This document shows positions 20,993 through 31,026 of a stretch of DNA of 64,000 nt, piece by piece (the stretch's first letter is position 1; each line of letters opens with the position of its first letter). The stretch is from Leptidea sinapis (taxonomy: Eukaryota > Arthropoda > Insecta > Lepidoptera > Pieridae), in contig NC_066267.1 in the NCBI RefSeq assembly GCF_905404315.1, forward strand, positions 3,052,501 to 3,116,500, given 5' to 3'. A model generated the notes under the pieces. The model saw only the letters and a list, made by a program, of their open reading frames with translations, was not told the origin of the DNA and did not search any database. The position numbers and the translations under genes were made by a program.

Positions 20993-21706
20993 GTGGAAAT
21001 AACAACAATTCTCAATTCACACATAACTGACGAGCTGAAAGCCATAAAAAAACAAATGACCAAATACAAAGAAACGATCAATTTTATCAGTAAACAATAT
21101 GATGACTTTAAGTCTACTTTTGATGAGAAATCCGTTCTTATTACCAAGTTGAAAAGTGACAACGAGACATTACAACTTACATTAAAGGATTTGTCTTTAA
21201 GACTGAACGCATCAGAACAACATATGCGAGAAAATAATAATGAAATTAATGGTATACCAGAACACAGATCGGAAAATTTTGTGAAAACGTTGGTTCATCT
21301 CTCTTATGCCGTGAACAACCAGATTAATGAAGACGATATTCTTCACGTTACACGAGTGGCTAAACTCTCAAATGATAGTTCAAGACCCCGTACTGTTATT
21401 GCAAAGCTGCGCAGTATGCGCCAACGTGACACGATCTTGGCTGCTGTTATTAAATTCAATAGGAATAATCCTAAAGATAAACTCTCGACACAGCACCTCG
21501 GAATAGGCGGTAACAAAGCTCCTATCTTTATTGCCGAGCATCTTACACCTACCAATAAGAACCTTCATGCTGCTACTCGAAAAAAATGTAAGGATATAAA
21601 ATACAAATTTGTCTGGGTACGAAACAGTCGCATCTTCGTTCGCAAAGATGAATCAACACCTGCAATTTTAATAAGAGACATTGGAAGTCTTAAAATGTTA
21701 GCATAA
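20993..21706 (+). CDS. LINE-E ORF1 body (coiled coil and FP/ORF1p-like domain)
   Basis: 237 codons, open. The GTG at the listed start is internal, since the frame continues upstream. Residues 1-80 are a Lys/Glu/Leu-rich coiled coil. From about residue 85 it reads EINGIPEHRSENFVKTL, TRVAKL, RTVIAKLRSMRQRDTI, and then a conserved C-terminal part with APIFIAEHLTP and YKFVWVRNSRIFVRK. I recognise this as the lepidopteran LINE ORF1 type often annotated as an 'FP'-like or zinc-finger DNA-binding protein. It probably binds element RNA and acts as a nucleic-acid chaperone. That role is known from L1-type ORF1p and is inferred here. Confidence 0.75.
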   Translation: MEITTILNSHITDELKAIKKQMTKYKETINFISKQYDDFKSTFDEKSVLITKLKSDNETLQLTLKDLSLRLNASEQHMRENNNEINGIPEHRSENFVKTLVHLSYAVNNQINEDDILHVTRVAKLSNDSSRPRTVIAKLRSMRQRDTILAAVIKFNRNNPKDKLSTQHLGIGGNKAPIFIAEHLTPTNKNLHAATRKKCKDIKYKFVWVRNSRIFVRKDESTPAILIRDIGSLKMLA

Positions 21707-21751
21707 GGACATTTTACTTCATTACCACTAATGTTTTAGCACTATATACAA

Positions 21752-24576
21752 AAAATTCGATGGTCTTAATATATATTACCAAAATGTAAGAGGTATACGA
21801 ACCAATACGAATAACATTTATAAACAAATTATGCAAACAAACTTTAATGTTATTACTCTAACGGAGACCTGGCTTAATTCAATAATAAAAAATGGTGAAT
21901 TCATAAGCTCAAATTACAGCATATATCGTAGGGATAGGTCATGTTGTACTGCATCAAAAAAAGATGGAGGAGGGGTACTAATTGCCATAAAAAAACGACA
22001 TTCCTTCAATACGCGTTGAAGTATGGGAAAGTGATTGTGAAGATATTAGGGTACTTCTCAATTTGAATATCAATAACCACATTAAAAAGCTTGCAATATG
22101 TGTTGTATACCTACCTCCACCTCTTAATCTGGAAGTGTTAAGGAATCATCTTGACAAAGCCAACAATGTTATGACCATGGTTGATAACGTTTTAATATTG
22201 GGTGATTTCAACTTACCGTTCATTGAATGGCTTAAAACAGAAGAAACTTATCTTAAGGCTACTAATTACAATAACACACTGGGATATACATTTATCGATT
22301 ACATAGCGTTAAATAATTTGTACCAAATTAATTACATAGAAAAATTCTGATGGAAGGCTATTGGATCTGGTTCTGACGAATATAGGAAATGCATATGTCA
22401 ATAAATCGTTGGACATTCTGCGTGAACAAGATAATAGGCATCCTGCGCTAGTTATCAATATTCCACATTTCGATCCACCCAAACTTGTGCCGCCCAGAAT
22501 ATCCAAAGATTTCAATTACTTTTAAGTCGACTACAACAAAATTGTAAGCGAATTATGCAGGGTCGAACGGAACTCCAGATTTGCGCAATGTAGTAATGTA
22601 AATGAAGTCGTGTCATTGTTTTATCAAATATTGTATGATGTTCGAGAGAAATTTATACCAATAAAGAAGCCGATAAAGTCCAATTTTCCACCATGGTTTA
22701 GTATTTCCTTCATTAAAAGACTTGCTGAAAAAGAAAAACTCCGGAAGAGGTATCGCAAATATAAGAATCCAATCGATATGATACTTTGAAACAGTCCGTG
22801 TTCATTGTCAAAAGCTTTTTCATACTTGCTATAATCAATACAAAAATACAATTGAACAGCATATAGCTAAAACTCCACGAGCATTCTGGCGCTACATCAA
22901 ATCAAAAAATAAAAATTTGACATTACTTCCAGCGACTATGTATAGTGACAACACATCTGTTGAATCCGGGTCTGATGTTACTAATCTCTTCGCTAGCCAC
23001 TTTTCTTCTGTTTATAATGCTACCGAGAACTCTTCACAAAACACACCCTATGATCATTTCATTATTAATAGTAATGCTATCAACAACATTAGTGTAAACG
23101 AAAGGGAAGTATTAGCTAAATTAAAACAAATAGATATTTTTAAGGGTTCTGGCCCGGACGGTTTTCCTCCTATTTTTGTTAAGCGTTGTAGTTCTGCTAT
23201 TGCTTTACCATTATGTATTATTTTTAACCGCTGTTTGGCTGATGGATGCTTCCCAGATGAATGGAAAATGGGGCGAATATTTCCTTTGCACAAAAAAGGG
23301 AATAAGGCAAACGTGAAAAATTATCGGCCAATAGCTATTTTATCTTGTTTTGCAAAAATATTCGAGTCTCTTGTATATAAAGTCGTAACATCACATGTCG
23401 AACATTCCCTTTCTGTTAATCAACATGGATTTCTACCAGGTCGTTCCACTTCAACAAAATATTTAGCATGTTTTTTATCAGATCTTTGCGCTACAGTTGA
23501 TCGGGGTGATGAAGTAGATGCAATCTACACAGACTTTGCTAGTGCGTTTGACAAAGTTGATCATAACATTCACATCAAAAAAATATACCAATTTGGAATA
23601 ACTGGTTCGCTCCTCAGTTGGTTTCAGTCTTACCTAGCAAAAAGACTTCAGATTGTGTCAGTGAATGGTTACAATTCGCAGCCTTACTTTGCTATGTCTG
23701 GCGTTCCTCAAGGCTCTCACCTCGGTCCCATATTATTTTTAATTTTTATCCACGATATTGCCTCAGAAAAATATAGTTAAAAATTTTTGTTATTTGCCGA
23801 CGATTTGAAAATTTATAAGACAATTATATCATTAGAGGATATAATTCAATTGCAGTCTGACCTATGCAGAATTGACCAGTGGTGCACGAACAATAAAATG
23901 GAACTTAATACTCAAAAGTGCCATCATGTTAGATTCTCAAGGAAGAAGAAATCAATTCCATCGTATTACAATCTCAGTACTAAAACTTTGCTTAAACTTA
24001 GTGAAATAAAGGATCTTGGGGTTATATTGGACAGAGAACTTTGCTTTACATCTCACGTTGATCATATTGTGACTAAATCTGCACAAATGCTTGGTTTCAT
24101 CAAAAGAAATTCAAAAGAGTTTAAGCTCTTATCCACTAAAATTAATCTTTTCAATGCTTTAGTCCGAAGTCACTTAGAATATGTCTGTGTAGTATGGAAT
24201 CCCTTTTATAATATACATTCTCAACGCATTGAAAACATTCAAAGATCATTCACCAGACACTTTTTTAGCAAGTGGAATTAGCCACATATGTCCTTACACA
24301 CAGCGTCTTTCTTTCTTTAAGATGAAATCTCTAAACACGAGCCGTAAAATGTTTGATATTTTATTTATTTCCAAAATAGTTAACAACCATGTCAATAATA
24401 CGGAGCTACTCGATAAAATATCTTTCACCGTACCTTCGAGGTATCCGCGTAAAAGTATTCATAATACATTTAGCAGACCTCTTATAAAATCGAATTTAGG
24501 ACTGAATTCGCCAATTATCAGAGCTGGCGAACAATATAACATGCTTGTTAGAAAACACCCAAATGTAGATATATAA
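21752..24576 (+). pseudogene. LINE-E ORF2 endonuclease/reverse transcriptase, broken
   Basis: Endonuclease: IYYQNVRGIRTNT, TLTETWL, DGGGVLIAIKKRHS, VLILGDFNLPFIEW. RT: GSGPDGFPPIFVKR, NYRPIAILSCFAKIFE, YTDFASAFDKVDHN (motif A), MSGVPQGSHLGPILFLIF (motif B), LLFADDLKIY (motif C at about 23790). C-terminus: VRSHLEYVCVVWNPFYN and VPSRYPRKSIHNTFSRP. Breaks: a frameshift or stop near 22017, another near 22350, stops near 22525 and 22787, a stop at 23778-23780 between motifs B and C, and a frameshift near 24275. The catalytic FADD is intact but the frame is not translatable as one protein. Confidence 0.85.
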
Positions 24577-24814
24577 TGACTCTCATGGCTCACTTAAGAA
24601 TAAAATACTAACATACTTTTAAGTCATTCTATAAACTAACCTAGTAATTTATGTGTAATTAATTTTAAAACACCTACTTTAAATTATTATTAGTCAATGC
24701 TGTGCATTTCTTTTAAAGGTGTGCATATTAGCATTGTAAATTATGTTAAGTTTATATGTAAATGTATTAATATGTATTCTGTTGAAGTGCCTAATAAATA
24801 AATAAATAAATAAA

Positions 24815-25385
24815 CATGTTAACGTATTTTTCTGTTTTATACAATATTAAGAGGGTATCCCGTTTTGTGAACCTAATAAAGAAACTAAATTTAAAACTAT
24901 AAATCGCTTCCACTCTTAAATTACTCCATCTCTAACAGTACCCTCTTCTTTTTACGGGCAATTTTTACTTTTATATCGCCTCTCTCAACGAAATTAAATT
25001 ACTTGAGTGTTGCGTATGAAGCCATCTTGTTGGGAACCTCTTTCGCGTTGTTATTTATAAATAGATCGTTCGTTTATCTAAGCAATACTCTTGCCGCATC
25101 TGTCATGATCACTTCGGGGAAATTTGATATCCTTTATTAAATTGCGTCGCATGAAAGTGATATGGAAGCAAATAACATGAAATACTTTTAGGCTTGTTCT
25201 CAACTACGTGAGTCTTGAAAATAACTATCGCTATTCTTTTTGGACAATATATTTAAATTTTATGACTTTTCGTCAGGAAATATATTAAATTTACCGTACC
25301 AATTCTCAAAAATAGTGCAAGTGTTCTGTTAAACGGAGAGGCATTACTCTGGATTCCAAATTACCCCCATAATTATAAGGGCCCC
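24815..25385. other. Spacer
   Basis: AT-rich. I see no frame and no copy of a window repeat. Confidence 0.5.
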
Positions 25386-25770
25386 CCCATATAGAAGCAT
25401 TGGCGAACAGACTTAGTTCTGCAGTATACGCGGTTAAAAAGATTAGACAATTAACTAACATAGATACGGCATAACTAGTTTACTTTAGTTATTTGTATAG
25501 TATTATGTGCTATGGTATATTGCTATGGGGCAACGCTACCGATATTCATACAATATTTGTGCTGCAGAAGAGGGCAAAATTTAAGGAAATTAATATCTTG
25601 ACAGTTGCATCTGAATATATTCTTGATAATGTAATAAGTTTAATTGTATGATATTACTTTGTAACCATGCAATCATTTTTATGAAAAAAAAAAGAGCTCG
25701 CTGAGTTTGTTGCGCCCGTTCTTCTCAGGTCTGAGGCATTCTTTTGGAATGGGTGGTAGTTTCAATTCAA
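25386..25770 (+). mobile_element. LINE J 3' end, copy 1
   Basis: Encodes IEALANRLSSAVYAVKKIRQL, YSIMCYGILLWGNATDIHTIF, VLQKRAKFKEINILTVAS and YILDNV, the C-terminal end of a LINE pol. About 15 residues are missing between QKRA and KFKEIN. A 3' UTR with GCTGAGTTTGTTGCGCCCGT and TCTCAGGTCTGAGGC follows. The 3' end meets an inverted J copy. Confidence 0.75.
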
Positions 25771-25945
25771 AAGAGGATATCATATCACTTACTGAAAGTC
25801 AAAAATCACCATCCATTCGAAAAAGTATGCCTCAGACCTGCAAAAAAACGGGCGCAAGTAACTCAGCGGCCGTTTTTTTTTTTCATGAAAATAAAATTTT
25901 TAATAGTCTGAGGGTGATCGCTCCGTTCCCATAATTATTTTAGTT
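25771..25945 (-). mobile_element. LINE J 3' end, copy 2 (tail to tail)
   Basis: Inverse of the same 3' UTR: ATGCCTCAGACCTG, GGGCGCAAGTAACTCAGCGG, then GAGGGTGATCGCTCC. With the preceding copy it forms an imperfect palindrome with arms of about 65 bases (25693-25760 and 25812-25880). Confidence 0.75.
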
Positions 25946-26737
25946 TATCTCTGTAAAATTCTTAGTATAAGCACAAATCATTTTATATAAGAGGCATATA
26001 CATTAAAGGTATATAACTCATATTAATGTTTGATTTAATCTTACCTTTTTTTTTTAATTTGAAAGAGCAACACTGAATCACCTAATGTAATAAATATCCA
26101 AAATAAACCATCGTAATATATTCATCTGAAACCATTAGTGTCCACTAATGATATGTATCGTAAAAACTAGTATCCGTTCTAAAAGGGTTAACCTCGTTGA
26201 GTCTATAAGAGGTATAATTTATCACTGGTCGACATATAATCGCTTACCTAATCGCCCATCAATCAGAGTACTCTACCCACTTCTATTATATGTGATACTA
26301 TTTTAATAAAATAAAATTGTATACAGTTTACCTCGTAGCGATTCTTTGTTGATCTAACATCCATAGGCGAAGACCATGCTTTAGGCCTAGTATCCACCAA
26401 AGCAGATAGGAGAGGGGATGTATTTTGATCAATCAGATTTCGTTATTCCGTTATTCCAGAGAGGATGCCTGTAGACGGTCGGCCGGGTGGTCTCTTTCCC
26501 CGCTGCCTTCTCCCCGCGCCTCGCACACCCGAAAGCGTTATTTGATTGACGGACACTTGACTGATTTCAATCTCTCACAGCTCACATCTCATCTCCGCTT
26601 TGATGGAAATAACCTGACCGGCTTATCTCCTATCGTCTCCTCTCCTCTCATGCCCGTGGTGTTTAGGTGATCGTGTCATCGGAAATCCTGTTTCTTGCAA
26701 CTGATGTGTGGATTTCTCTCGCATCAATTTAGATTTT
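25946..26737. other. Spacer with GC-rich block
   Basis: AT-rich to about 26440. A GC- and CT-rich block at 26450-26680 (GGTCGGCCGGGTGG, CCCCGCTGCCTTCTCC) stands out. It contains an 81-codon frame (26425-26670) without a recognisable domain. It may be a piece of an unlisted element or a regulatory/CpG block. Confidence 0.4.
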
Positions 26738-27064
26738 ACCAGTGGAGGGCTCCTTTGCACAGGGTGCCAGCTAGATCATCGGTACCACAACGGCGCCCAT
26801 TTCTGCCGTGAAGCAGTAATGTGTAAGCATTACTGCGTTTCGGTCTAAAGGGCGCCGTAGCTAGTGAAATTACTGGGCAAATGAGGCTTAACATCTTATG
26901 TCTCAAGGTGACGAGCGCAATCCTAAAGCCACTCAGAATTTTAGGGTTTTTTCAAGAACAGGATTCTTCGGAGTCGTCACTGTATTGTTATGGGCAGGGC
27001 GTATCAATTACCATCAGCTTAACGTCCGTAACTCGTCTCGTCTCTTATTTTCATAAAAAAAAAA
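26738..27064 (+). mobile_element. SINE-like family A copy 4 (full length)
   Basis: 327 bp, ACCAGTGGAGGGCTCC to an A10 tail. Hairpin I: ACGGCGCC at 26790-26797 pairs with GGCGCCGT at 26851-26858, and inside it CAGTAATG pairs with CATTACTG around TGTAAG. Hairpin II is partly decayed here. No A/B box is visible, so SINE-like describes the structure (A-rich 3' end, no TIR) and not a proven origin. Confidence 0.85.
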
Positions 27065-28037
27065 GATTATTATTATTTGGAGAGGATGTCTATTTATCTA
27101 GTACTAATGAGTCCGAGTAGTAACACTGCGTCCAGAATTTAACTATTTTGTTTGCTAATCATACTTATAGCTCGTCGTCAAGCCCAGCCACTGTTACGAA
27201 CAACAGTATCTTCATAAAGTGAGTAAAACGAACAGCACCTGGGAGCAGGGTGTAGTGACCATTCCAGAGGAGATGGACAGGCGTTTTATCGGTCTCATAG
27301 CAAAACTTTGAAAGGTTTTACGTTTTCAATTTTGACCACAAATTTTGTCAATCACAAATGCCTGCATTGGTGACAGTGCCCAGTTAGCATCCTGGTTAGT
27401 ATGCATACGTTTTTTCTGATAGTGTTATGATAGGGATTCATTCGCAATTCATCACTTGAGATAGATTGAAATAAGTTGAAAAACGATAAATCTGTAACCA
27501 CTTCTTCTCACAAAAGCTCAATTTCCGAATTGGTGGTAAATGGTAAAAATTATAACTTTTAACATTCATAAGAGTAATATTTTATATCTAAATGAATAAA
27601 GCGATATTGATTTAATTATATGGAGTCAACTTAACTTAAAAAAAATTGAGTACAATTCCTTTTATTCGCTTGGCTGCGTTAAGTTAGAATTCGGTAATAT
27701 CAAACTTCCTCTCACACGTAATTCAGTAATTGCAACGATTGGAACTTTGTACGTTTGAAAAAGTGTGTGCGAAATTTCATATTAACAGCGTTACAAACAT
27801 TTTCATAATATTCTTTAATTGGATTACACATAATAAAGCGTAATTTGTGACTTGTGAATGCTAAAATCTTCAACCTATCAACCTTTTTTTATACTAAGAT
27901 ATATAATAAATAAACCGACTTTCGCAGCAACGTCTCCACTCTACAAGAACTTGACATAAAACAATGCCTTTCGGTGTAAAAACAGAGAGCTTTCTGTTAA
28001 ATTGTAATAATTTTTTTTTAATAGTTTCAATCACATA
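27065..28037. other. AT-rich spacer
   Basis: No frame and no repeat shared with the window. Confidence 0.5.
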
Positions 28038-28142
28038 GTATTGGTAGGCCCCCCTACAAGAGGGACCAACGATCTGGTGAAGATCGCCGTAGTAGGTTGG
28101 ATGAGGGCTTTGTCCAGCAGTGGACGTCGTCCAGCTAAAATG
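28038..28142 (+). mobile_element. LINE K 3' end, copy 4 (internal deletion)
   Basis: GGTAGGCCCCCCTACAAGAG, GATCTGGTGAAGATCGCC and GGATGAGGGCTTTGTCCAGC: the last part of the K pol, with about 40 bases between GGATGAG and GGCTTTG deleted. Confidence 0.8.
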
Positions 28143-28700
28143 GAATCATTAGTCATATGGTTTCAATATTAAATGAGATGGAGTGAATCAACATCTCCTG
28201 AAGATGCTTCGTGTAGAGACGTAACACGTGTCAAATTTGTGAAAGATAAAAAGAAAACCTCGTAACATTTGGATAGTAAATATACTATTAAATAAGCCAT
28301 GGTATCAGGAAAATTTTTTTTTCCGGAGAAGAGATGTGGAAAAAATATATTTTCTTCTTTGAATAGATTTACTACTTAAACTATCAATAATTCATATGTT
28401 CAATTTCCAATATCCGTTGGCAAAGCTATTTGAATTTAATTTATGAATTCTCCAAGATATTGAATGTTGTAAGCTTTCTTGTTTTATCCTAAATTCAATT
28501 ACGGAATCTTCCACACGGGAAGAATTAGATTTATATAAAACATTAACGAAATGCTACTTTTATTAGGCTGAAACAATCTATTACTTAACTCTAAATTAAG
28601 ATTAATGTGAGCTACTCCGGGGGTTATTTAAAAGCGCTGTGGATTTCGGCTTTTCTTGTGTTAAGATACCAACTGTGGACACTTCGTTGTTTTGTAGATA
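28143..28700. other. Spacer
   Basis: AT-rich. ACATCTCCTGAAGATGCTTC near 28190 is text I recall from lepidopteran repeats but cannot place. No gene. Confidence 0.4.
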
Positions 28701-28790
28701 ATTTAAAATATTGCTGTATTATAATTAAAACACGCTTGTAGTATTTTAAATTATATGGTGTGTTTAATCACAATATAAAGTATCCATTAT
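28701..28790. repeat. Direct repeat flanking LINE K fragments, left copy
   Basis: About 85-90 bp (TTAAAATATTGCTGT, AATTAAAACACGCTTG, AGTATTTTAA, TGTGTxxxATCACAAT) repeated in the same orientation at 29165-29255. Far too long for a target duplication. A segmental duplication or repeat pair. Confidence 0.7.
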
Positions 28791-29005
28791 TCAACATTTC
28801 AGTCGAAAACGTCCACTGCTGGAGAAAGACCTCCCCCACAGATCTCCACAACAATCGATCCTGTGCTGCCCTCATCCAACGTATTGCGACAATTTTGATC
28901 AGATCTTCGGTCCATCTTGTGGGGGGCCTTCCAATACTACTGCCACAATGGCCATCTGCCCGTCGAGCTATGTGCCCTGCCCTCTGTCAAAGATGAAGGT
29001 TTTTA
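28791..29005 (-). mobile_element. LINE K 3' end, copy 5
   Basis: Antisense of the K 3' end: ACGTCCACTGCTGGAGAAAG, CTCATCCAACGTATTGC, ATGGCCATCTGCCCGTC. It lacks an internal segment around the RTG-RS motif. Confidence 0.8.
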
Positions 29006-29054
29006 ACCAGTGTGTGTTGTCAGTGATGACATTCAAAATACAGACGTGGTCGCT

Positions 29055-29160
29055 TACTATGAGCCTTATAAGGATCACTCAAAGAGAAATGTAGAGGGCT
29101 ATGTTTGGAGTACCAAAGTCACGGACATAGCCCAGATGGTTATGAATTGAAGTGGCAATG
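29055..29160 (+). mobile_element. LINE K internal fragment, inverted to copy 5
   Basis: ATGAGCCTTATAAGGATCAC..., then CAAAGTCACGGACATAGCCC: the region around RVTQRAM and KVTDIAQ of the K pol, with an internal deletion. It is head to head with 28791-29005, so the two pieces are a rearranged single copy or two insertions. Confidence 0.6.
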
Positions 29161-29164
29161 CACG

Positions 29165-29255
29165 TTTAAAATATTGCTGTTTTCTAATTAAAACACGCTT
29201 GAAGTATTTTAATATATATAGTGTGTGTATTATCACAATAATACTATGCATTAAT
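29165..29255. repeat. Direct repeat flanking LINE K fragments, right copy
   Basis: Second copy of the repeat at 28701-28790, with scattered differences. Confidence 0.7.
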
Positions 29256-29479
29256 AACGTGAATAATATTAGTAGCAGAAACGTAAAATATTATGTATTT
29301 GTTGGTTGATTCTATTTTTACTTGCCGTTTATTCTACATCTTTCAGAAGGGTTTATTTCGAGGAACTACCTACGTTCTTAGACATTTGGGCCTATTGTTT
29401 TGCTACACCCGTATATTCAAGAGTTATATGGATGCACATTATTCATGCGAAAATATGTCTACGGTATAATAAATATCTA

Positions 29480-29860
29480 ACAAGGAAAGATCAGGATCCC
29501 ATTTTTAAATTCTCGCAACCGGTTCCAGAATGTTGCGATACGCGATCTCATGATCGCAAAGACATCCGGTACTCTGGCCCTGGTGAACAATTCCGACATC
29601 AAGAAACAATACGCATCATTGTATTGCACCCTGACGTTGTTGATGGCACGCTTGGTGTACTTAATCCAAAATTTACATGTATCGAAGTCTAAACAGTAAG
29701 CTCTATGTACCTTCACTGGGTAAATCACACAAACTTAGTAAATCGACAGCATGTTACACCAAACAGACAGAGGATCTCTTTTCCGTTCAATATCTACGTC
29801 AACTTTGAGATCCTCAGTCACAATGTGACCGAGATATCTGAACTGCTTAACCCTAGTTGT
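29480..29860 (-). pseudogene. LINE pol C-terminal fragment (family X)
   Basis: Minus strand: VKQFRYLGHIVTEDLKVDVD near 29850, then after a frameshift HRAYCLDFDTCKFWIKYT, NNVRVQYNDAYCFL and ARVPDVFAIMRSRIATFWNR. FxYLGH...D-DI and VxYNDAFR are typical of the region after RT in a class of LINE pol proteins. No active-site motif is present. Confidence 0.65.
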
Positions 29861-29989
29861 AGTAGTATCGGGGATCGAATCAGGACCTCCGCCTGAATTA
29901 TCAATACATTATCAATGTATTTTGTTTCTGTTGTGCACAGTTACAAAGACGGTAATTTAGATGTTTCTAAGATGCTAAGTTGCATTGTT

Positions 29990-30075
29990 CAATTAATATA
30001 GTAGCCGGAAGAAAAAATATCTCGCAACGTGTGGAATGCAAAACATGAACGTCATGCGGGTGAAATTTGTTATTT
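29990..30075 (-). mobile_element. LINE B/C C-terminal fragment
   Basis: Minus strand NKFHPHDVHVLHST aligns with the KYHPHHLDVWRSST motif of families B and C. Short and diverged. Confidence 0.5.
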
Positions 30076-30895
30076 TGCCGCGATGCCCGGTGCTTAACGA
30101 GACATATTATACCGCCCTTGTTACCCGCTAAGCTCCGAGCGCATCCGAACACTTCCAGCTGGTCTATGTGGAATAGTTTGGTAGGCTCAAAAGCGCTTAG
30201 TTTTAGCCTGATTGAATAAAGTTTATTTAACTTTGATTTTGGTTCCGTCCAGTTTTAAGTGAATAACTCGCGCCGGTCTGTGTGAGAAGAGGAGCTCCGG
30301 CCGATACTCTCCAAGCCGGTCTGTGTGAAATGAAATTTATCCGTGCTTCCGTGCCAAGCGTTGTGAAAAATAAGTAATTAAATAAAAGTAGTAAACTTTT
30401 AGCAGAGCAGTAATAGACAATAAAAAATTATTTTGTTTGTTATTTATTTTCTTCAAAATATTTGATCACCAAATACCTTAACATCGAGCATCGTTAGAGT
30501 TTCCCCATTCATACTTTATATATTCTATAGTATTTGTTGGATATTTAGGCGTTAACATGACAGTTCAATTTAGCTCTCATCAAACCGTTATAGTATTGAA
30601 ACCGAGAGGAAGGACCTTCTAAATTGATTGATGAGGATAATCAATCATATAGGACACATTTGTCATACATTTCTACCACCCTTCAGTATTTCCACCGGCC
30701 ATGGTGTTATATAATGATAGAAAAACAGAATGCATGGAAATACATAAAATAGTATAACAAATTCAAACAGCCCGTATTACGTCCTTAAAATGAAAAAATG
30801 ATTTTAAAAAAATGATTTTACTTTTGGACACAGGATAACTCTAACATTTTTTGAAATAAATCTGAGGATGCTATTGTTTTATTTGTGTAGATTAT
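30076..30895. other. Spacer
   Basis: AT-rich. The sequence GCCGGTCTGTGTGA occurs twice near 30270 and 30314. No gene seen. Confidence 0.45.
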
Positions 30896-31026
30896 TTTTT
30901 TATTATTTTTTTTTTATATGAGAGGGGGCAAACGGGCAAGAGGCTCACGGGATGGGGAGAGGTGAGGCAACCGCCCATGGACATCCGCAAAAACAGGTGT
31001 GTCAAGAAATGCGTTCATCAGGTGTG

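Larger units (their letters stand above)
20707..24814 (+). mobile_element. CR1-like LINE E, nearly complete, 5' truncated
   Basis: ORF1 (20709-21706) and ORF2 (21752-24576), followed by about 240 bases of 3' UTR and a TAAA/AATA tandem tail (about 24793-24814), as in CR1-like LINEs. The 5' boundary lies directly on the break of LINE D. No LINE D sequence resumes after the tail, so E is not simply nested in D. Confidence 0.85.

Noticed and set aside
18086..24814. LINE E nested inside LINE D
   Set aside because: LINE D does not continue after the LINE E tail and no duplication flanks LINE E, so simple nesting is not supported.
29306..29692. 128-codon plus-strand frame as a host gene
   Set aside because: The opposite strand carries recognisable LINE pol motifs (VRVQYNDAY, ARVPDVFAIMRSR). 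The plus frame is its shadow and its N-terminus is AT-rich spacer.
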